Shown: positions 13,144-16,843 of the stretch, piece by piece | Layout of the letters: every line of letters begins with the position of its first letter | Numbering within the stretch: position 1 is the stretch's first letter | Origin: FACHB-1406 sp034189065 | Lineage (GTDB): Bacteria; Cyanobacteriota; Cyanobacteriia; Cyanobacteriales; Spirulinaceae | Direction: 5' to 3' | Length of the DNA: 16,843 nt | Assembly (NCBI GenBank): GCA_034189065.1 | Contig: JAXHVQ010000137.1 | Location: 1 to 16,843 of the forward strand | Notes under the pieces: model-generated | The model's input: only the letters and a program-made list of their open reading frames with translations | Told to the model about the DNA's origin: nothing | Database searches by the model: none | Translations under genes and position numbers: made by a program

Positions 13144-15342
13144 TTAAGCTTTGCATAGATGAAATCCGACTTTGGCGAGGTTGATAATCCAATTGGTAAT
13201 GTCGCGATCGACGGCTTCGCGATCGCACAGATTGTTTTTAATGTAGTTTTCAGATTCTCCCAAAATTCCCGTTTGCTTTGTATCTTCGTCGTTCCACCAA
13301 TATTGGGGATTGAGCTTGTTTCTGTTATCCTTGCCGAAGTAAAGCTCAAACAGTTCTAGAGCAACTTTGCGTTGCCCTTCAAAGGCGCGACGGGATTCTA
13401 AAATGGCAACATCGTTATATATGTGCGTCCAGTTGTTACCGCGATCGCGATCGCGGTACTCCTGCAACACTTTTAAAAACCACCAGGGACAAGTCCATTG
13501 GAGAAAATTCCCGCTGTTGAACAGGATGCGGATGCAGAGGCGATCGCGCCCTTTGCGTTTTGCGGTTTGTTCTGCGTCTTGACAATGTTGCAATACGTCT
13601 CTTTGCGGTACGTTTGGTGCAGCCCAAACAAACCCGATGCTTGCAGTAATTGGCTGATCGTGGCAACTCCAGAGGTCTGCTGGTTCTGGGGCGTTATCCG
13701 AACGTTCTTTTGGTTTTTCTGCTGTCGATCGAAACCGATAAAACCACTCCAAACACTCGTCAGCCGTGAGAACGGGTTGTCGGAATAGCGCGATCGCCTC
13801 TTCGGGTTGGAGTCCTGCGTGAGCTAGATTTTCTTTGAGTGTAGAATCGTTTTGATGGCGTTCTAGGTAAATGGCTAGAGTCTTGCGAAGCTCCTCGGGC
13901 AGCTTGACAGCTTTGTGTAACCCTTTAACTGCTACCGTATCTAATACAGTTTTCTCTTCTGGAGAGAGCTGACCCCGAAGTTGCTCCTTTAAATACCGAA
14001 TTAAACGCTGGAGATACCTTAGATCGGGAGGCGTGCGGAAAAAAACGCCTAGAAAATCATCTCCCCCAGCATAAATGATTCTACCTTTACCAGAGGGAAG
14101 ACTGGGTTTGAGAGACTCTTCCCCCCACTTCATCATCTTAGAACTAAATTCGTGAAGATTTCGAGCTTCGTCGCCTCCCTGCTTTTTGAGTTTCTGCAAA
14201 TGTTTCCCCACGCTATCGCCGTCTCCCCGAAACCAGCCAGTCTTGCGATTGTCGGGTTCGGATTCGGATTGTTCTTGTGGGTCTTTCTTTTTCTTAGGAT
14301 TGAGTCGGCTGAGGTCGCGAAAGGTTTCTGGAATTTCCTTAAGAGGAATACCAATAGGCTGCGCGATCGCTTCGAGCGTTACCAAGCGCTTGACTAACTC
14401 TGGAATACTTAATTCCTCATCGGGATCGATGATAGCTTCACCGTATTCTCGGGCTAAATCTTGCGGAACGCTTGAAGTCTTATGAGGTAGAATTCTCCGG
14501 ACAAATTTCAAGAAGCCCTTCCCGTACTTATCAACGAGTTGTTGTGAGGTAAAGTCTGGGCTTTGGCACAATTGTTGGGCGATATGCTGTAAAAAAGCCT
14601 CACCCACTTTTTCGCTGAGCAGTTTATAAAAGCTTTCAATCGCCGTCTTTTCTTGGTGATAGTCCCATTGTTTGGGGCTAATCCGACTCATTCCGGGGTA
14701 GGCAACCGCATCAGCACCCGATAATGTGGAGCTTTCCCCCGTCCAGTTCGGGGCTATCCAGTTGCGTTGGCGTTTCTTTTCGTTGAGTGCTTCTCGTGCA
14801 GCGGAAATTGAATCTCCATGGGCCCCAAAAAATTCCCAGGCATGATTTGCCCACAGTTGCCAATCCCTTTCCCAAGGCAGAACAGATGTATCTTCGCGCC
14901 ACTCCTTTCGCTTGACCCATTCTCGACGCTGAGGTTGAATCCATGCTTGACATTGTTCTTCCGCCCAAGTTCGGCAGCGATCTACGATTTGCCGCCACCT
15001 ATAATTGAAAGTATTTTCTATAGCCTTCTGGAAAGCCTCTAAAAGATTATCGACTGCATTCTCTTCTGAAGTCACCTCGAAAACTTCTAGAGCTTTCTCG
15101 ATCTCTTCCTCGGAGAAGTTTTTTCGGATGACAATCTGATTAGGCGTACCTTGGATAACGTTAATCAGAGCGGGAGAGATAACTTCGCCGCCTTGACGTT
15201 GGGCTTCCCAGCAAACGGTACTGGCTAAATACGACAAAATAAACGAACTGCCATACAAATCTCGCAGTTTGCGCGATTTCTCGATAAATCCCTGTACCGG
15301 GGAAAACGTAATGGCTGTATAAACTGTGGTTTCCGTCATCAT
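13144..15342 (-). CDS. cas10: Cas10 (Cmr2), cyclase-type, no HD domain
   Basis: A 732-residue large subunit of the type III-B complex. It opens directly with the Cmr2 N-terminal segment FSPVQGFIEKSRKLRDLYGSSFILSYL (13-39), so there is no HD DNase domain ahead of it. The first palm has GDGDSVG (373-379) and GGDD (426-429), the cyclic oligoadenylate synthase centre. A helical stretch of about 130 residues separates this from the second palm (ASIGFVWA at 567-574, AKRKGRDRL at 594-602). A lysine-rich linker (KKKKDPQEQ) lies near 350-358. Expected role: on target RNA binding it makes cyclic oligoadenylate from ATP. It heads the - strand operon and diverges from the CARF gene 171 bp away. A second ATG follows immediately. 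Confidence 0.93.
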   Translation of the reverse strand: MMTETTVYTAITFSPVQGFIEKSRKLRDLYGSSFILSYLASTVCWEAQRQGGEVISPALINVIQGTPNQIVIRKNFSEEEIEKALEVFEVTSEENAVDNLLEAFQKAIENTFNYRWRQIVDRCRTWAEEQCQAWIQPQRREWVKRKEWREDTSVLPWERDWQLWANHAWEFFGAHGDSISAAREALNEKKRQRNWIAPNWTGESSTLSGADAVAYPGMSRISPKQWDYHQEKTAIESFYKLLSEKVGEAFLQHIAQQLCQSPDFTSQQLVDKYGKGFLKFVRRILPHKTSSVPQDLAREYGEAIIDPDEELSIPELVKRLVTLEAIAQPIGIPLKEIPETFRDLSRLNPKKKKDPQEQSESEPDNRKTGWFRGDGDSVGKHLQKLKKQGGDEARNLHEFSSKMMKWGEESLKPSLPSGKGRIIYAGGDDFLGVFFRTPPDLRYLQRLIRYLKEQLRGQLSPEEKTVLDTVAVKGLHKAVKLPEELRKTLAIYLERHQNDSTLKENLAHAGLQPEEAIALFRQPVLTADECLEWFYRFRSTAEKPKERSDNAPEPADLWSCHDQPITASIGFVWAAPNVPQRDVLQHCQDAEQTAKRKGRDRLCIRILFNSGNFLQWTCPWWFLKVLQEYRDRDRGNNWTHIYNDVAILESRRAFEGQRKVALELFELYFGKDNRNKLNPQYWWNDEDTKQTGILGESENYIKNNLCDREAVDRDITNWIINLAKVGFHLCKA

Positions 15343-15408
15343 CTATAGCGAATGAGCGAGTACGTTTACTGTAGCGCGTGGGTGGAAAGGGAGCCTTCTA
15401 CGTCTTTT

Positions 15409-15414
15409 TATAAT
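15409..15414 (+). promoter_or_regulatory. Possible -10 element, cas10/CARF intergenic
   Basis: TATAAT on the + strand about 95 bp before the CARF gene. On the other strand the overlapping TATAAA (15407-15412) could serve cas10. Neither has a recognisable -35 at 16-18 bp, so an activator or another sigma factor would be needed. A shared divergent promoter region is likely from layout alone. Confidence 0.35.
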
Positions 15415-15513
15415 TGGTGGTATCAATGGATTTACGGGAAGAAATAAAGTTTCTCGCAAATCATCTCAAAAATACCGAAAATCTGTCAACTCTGTCTGGA
15501 GCTTGGAAAAATC

Positions 15514-16362
15514 ATGACACAACGCAATCCCATTGTGGAATGGGTCACTGACCCGACAAAAAACTTTCTCACCTCTTTTGTGGTGGGAACGCTCTTATTT
15601 ACCATCGTCTCCGACGGCATTTCGGCCCTATTTTGGGACAATTTGGGCGAATGGCTGCAAGGACAACTGGGCATCGAAAACCCGTCAATATTGCGCTTTA
15701 TCGTCGTTTTCGTGCTGATTGTTGCCATTCTCGTACTGATCTATGCTACCCCCTTCTCGCGTTGGGTCAAGCGCCGCCTGGTGAGGGTATTGCAGCCCGC
15801 CGCACAAACCCACGTCACGCCACTCCAGGAAACCTTTCCCGGCTTAATTGCAGTGATGAGTCCCAAATCGCCTCAAGAAGAATCTCCCGCCGAACGCGCC
15901 ATTTTACACCACTGGAATGGGGGGCAAATGCCTCATCTGACCCACTGTTGGCTCATTTGTACCCAACGGTCCCAAAGTTCGGCACAAGAACTCCAGAAGA
16001 AGTTGATTGACAAAGGGTTGAGTCAAGGATGCGCGCTGCACTACGGCGAGGATTATCGGGTGGAGGATGTGGAAAATCCGGGGGAATCGTTGAGTTTGTG
16101 CGTTAGCGACGATTTGATTAACGACCCGATTTACATTCAGAAATTGACTGACTGTATTTATGCGGATGCTCGCGTGCAGTATGGCTTGGATGAGTCAAGG
16201 GTGATTGCGGATTTTACGGGGGGGACAAAATCGATGAGTGCGGGGATTATTTTAGCTTGCGCGATCGCGGCAAGGCGTTTGCAATATATCAGTCAGCTTG
16301 GGAGTCGCGAGTTGATGGAAATTGATATTGCCTACAAGCTGGCTAACGATAAGGGAGTGTAG
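15514..16362 (+). CDS. Membrane-anchored CARF-domain protein
   Basis: A 282-residue protein with two predicted membrane helices (about 18-40 and 58-79) joined by a short acidic loop, then a basic stretch (SRWVKRRLVRVL, 82-93) and a soluble CARF domain from about 108. The signature DFTGGTKSM (233-241) followed by a hydrophobic helix is the D-x-T-G-G-T-K-x-M motif of CARF sensors. The basic stretch puts the CARF domain in the cytoplasm. CARF domains bind the cyclic oligoadenylate made by Cas10, and the divergent position next to cas10 fits an ancillary effector. No HEPN, PD-(D/E)XK or protease motif is visible, so the membrane hairpin is the likely effector, as in the CARF-membrane protein Cam1, which has a single helix. 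A ring-nuclease role cannot be excluded. Its TAG is followed immediately by leader 3. Confidence 0.82.
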   Translation: MTQRNPIVEWVTDPTKNFLTSFVVGTLLFTIVSDGISALFWDNLGEWLQGQLGIENPSILRFIVVFVLIVAILVLIYATPFSRWVKRRLVRVLQPAAQTHVTPLQETFPGLIAVMSPKSPQEESPAERAILHHWNGGQMPHLTHCWLICTQRSQSSAQELQKKLIDKGLSQGCALHYGEDYRVEDVENPGESLSLCVSDDLINDPIYIQKLTDCIYADARVQYGLDESRVIADFTGGTKSMSAGIILACAIAARRLQYISQLGSRELMEIDIAYKLANDKGV

Positions 16363-16807
16363 GAGGGTGCGTCGATGGGTTTCAGGAATTTGCTTTTTGG
16401 GGGTTGAATTTGCTAAAAGTATTGTCTCGCCTTGGTTTGAGAGGTTTTACTTGTGGGCGGAGGGGTAGCATCGCAATATCTCTACGCATCGACGCACCCC
16501 TTCGAGAGATAACAGGGGACGAGGTGCGTCGGTGGGTTATTTGGACTCGACTCGTTGGATAAAAAGTCTCTTAAAGGCTTGCATGATGCGGCTTTGGGCG
16601 ATTTTTGCGAAGGAGAAGTGTACTAATCGACGCACCTCTCCCGATGGCTGAAACCCGCATTATTAGGTTGAGGTGCGTCGATGCCTTGCCCAGACTGGAT
16701 TTGAGGAGGGTCGAATTGACAAATTTTTGGGTCGCAGACTATAATTCCAAGAGGTGCGTCGATTCGGCGGCTGAAAGCCTTACGGGGCAAGGGCTGTCAG
16801 ACGAACT
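16363..16807 (+). promoter_or_regulatory. CRISPR leader 3
   Basis: A third leader homologous to 278-697 and 6401-6817, best conserved from about 16500 onward. Motif copies are at 16366-16376, 16521-16532, 16670-16682 and 16751-16763 (+) and 16488-16499 and 16626-16638 (-). The perfect 13-bp inverted pair 16626-16638 / 16670-16682 keeps its 31-bp separation. The copy before the promoter is decayed (GAGGAGGGTCGAA), as in leader 2. Confidence 0.85.
16716..16745 (+). promoter_or_regulatory. Array 3 pre-crRNA promoter
   Basis: TTGACA (16716-16721) and TATAAT (16740-16745), again 18 bp apart. The predicted start lies near 16752, inside the last motif copy. Confidence 0.85.
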
Positions 16808-16843
16808 CCCTACCGACTGGGTTAAATCGGATTAGTTGGAAAC
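16808..16843 (+). CRISPR. First repeat of CRISPR array 3
   Basis: One 36-bp repeat fills the window to its last base, so the array continues outside. It differs from the array 1 and 2 repeats at two positions: GATTGGGTC becomes GACTGGGTT. The first change replaces an A-U pair in the 6-bp stem with a C-A mismatch. With a full leader and promoter upstream it is almost certainly the start of an array, though no spacer can be seen here. Confidence 0.85.

Noticed and set aside
13142..13228. 29-codon N-terminal extension of cmr3 inside cas10
   Set aside because: Arg-rich, overlaps the cas10 coding end, and the ATG 2 bp after the cas10 stop gives a normal Cmr3 start.
15426..15551. 41-codon frame (MDLREEIKFLANHL...) just upstream of and overlapping the CARF start, with GGTGG before its ATG
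   Set aside because: It is only about 12 bp from the possible -10 and has no recognisable family; its second half overlaps the CARF gene in another frame. Could be a leader peptide, but the support is too thin.

Overview
The window looks cyanobacterial. It is dense in the HIP1 octamer GCGATCGC, carries an XisH/XisI pair (families known mainly from cyanobacteria), and has a heptanucleotide tandem repeat of the cyanobacterial STRR kind. No gene identifies the genus. Nearly all of it is one type III-B (Cmr) CRISPR-Cas locus with three CRISPR arrays. No cas1, cas2 or cas6 is present, so adaptation and crRNA processing must be encoded elsewhere.

Layout, left to right. A 9-bp tandem repeat (1-80) is followed by leader 1 (278-697) and array 1 (698-1772, + strand), closed by a terminator. 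A gene-free stretch of small repeats follows (1810-2149). Then, on the - strand, comes copy B of a Cmr cassette: a tandem-RAMP Cmr6/Cmr1-like gene (2150-3841), a toxin-antitoxin island (3873-4963), cmr5-B (4960-5364) and cmr4-B (5395-6225). Leader 2 and array 2 (+ strand, 6401-7509) follow with their own terminator. Next, on the - strand, are copy A of the same cassette (7593-10971), an xisI-xisH island (11107-11846), cmr3 and cas10. Divergent from cas10 is a membrane-anchored CARF protein (15514-16362), which runs straight into leader 3 and the first repeat of array 3 at the window edge.

How it should work (family knowledge plus inference). The leaders fire near-consensus sigma70-type promoters to make pre-crRNA, which an outside Cas6 cuts. 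Cas10, Cmr3, Cmr4, Cmr5 and the large RAMP protein form the effector. Cas10 lacks an HD nuclease domain but keeps GGDD, and the Cmr4 copies lack the usual slicer Asp. The output is therefore probably cyclic oligoadenylate made on target RNA binding, sensed by the CARF-membrane protein, which may act on the inner membrane.

The most unusual points are: (1) a duplicated and diverged cmr4-cmr5-cmr6/1 cassette, each copy facing its own leader-array, with only one cas10 and one cmr3; (2) a two-helix membrane CARF effector candidate; (3) an xisHI island flanked by 47-bp direct repeats of the cmr3 3' end, as if an excisable element had displaced the native cmr3 tail; (4) a 13-bp motif repeated in both orientations at conserved positions through all three leaders and bracketing the array promoter; (5) several spacers that are themselves hairpins.
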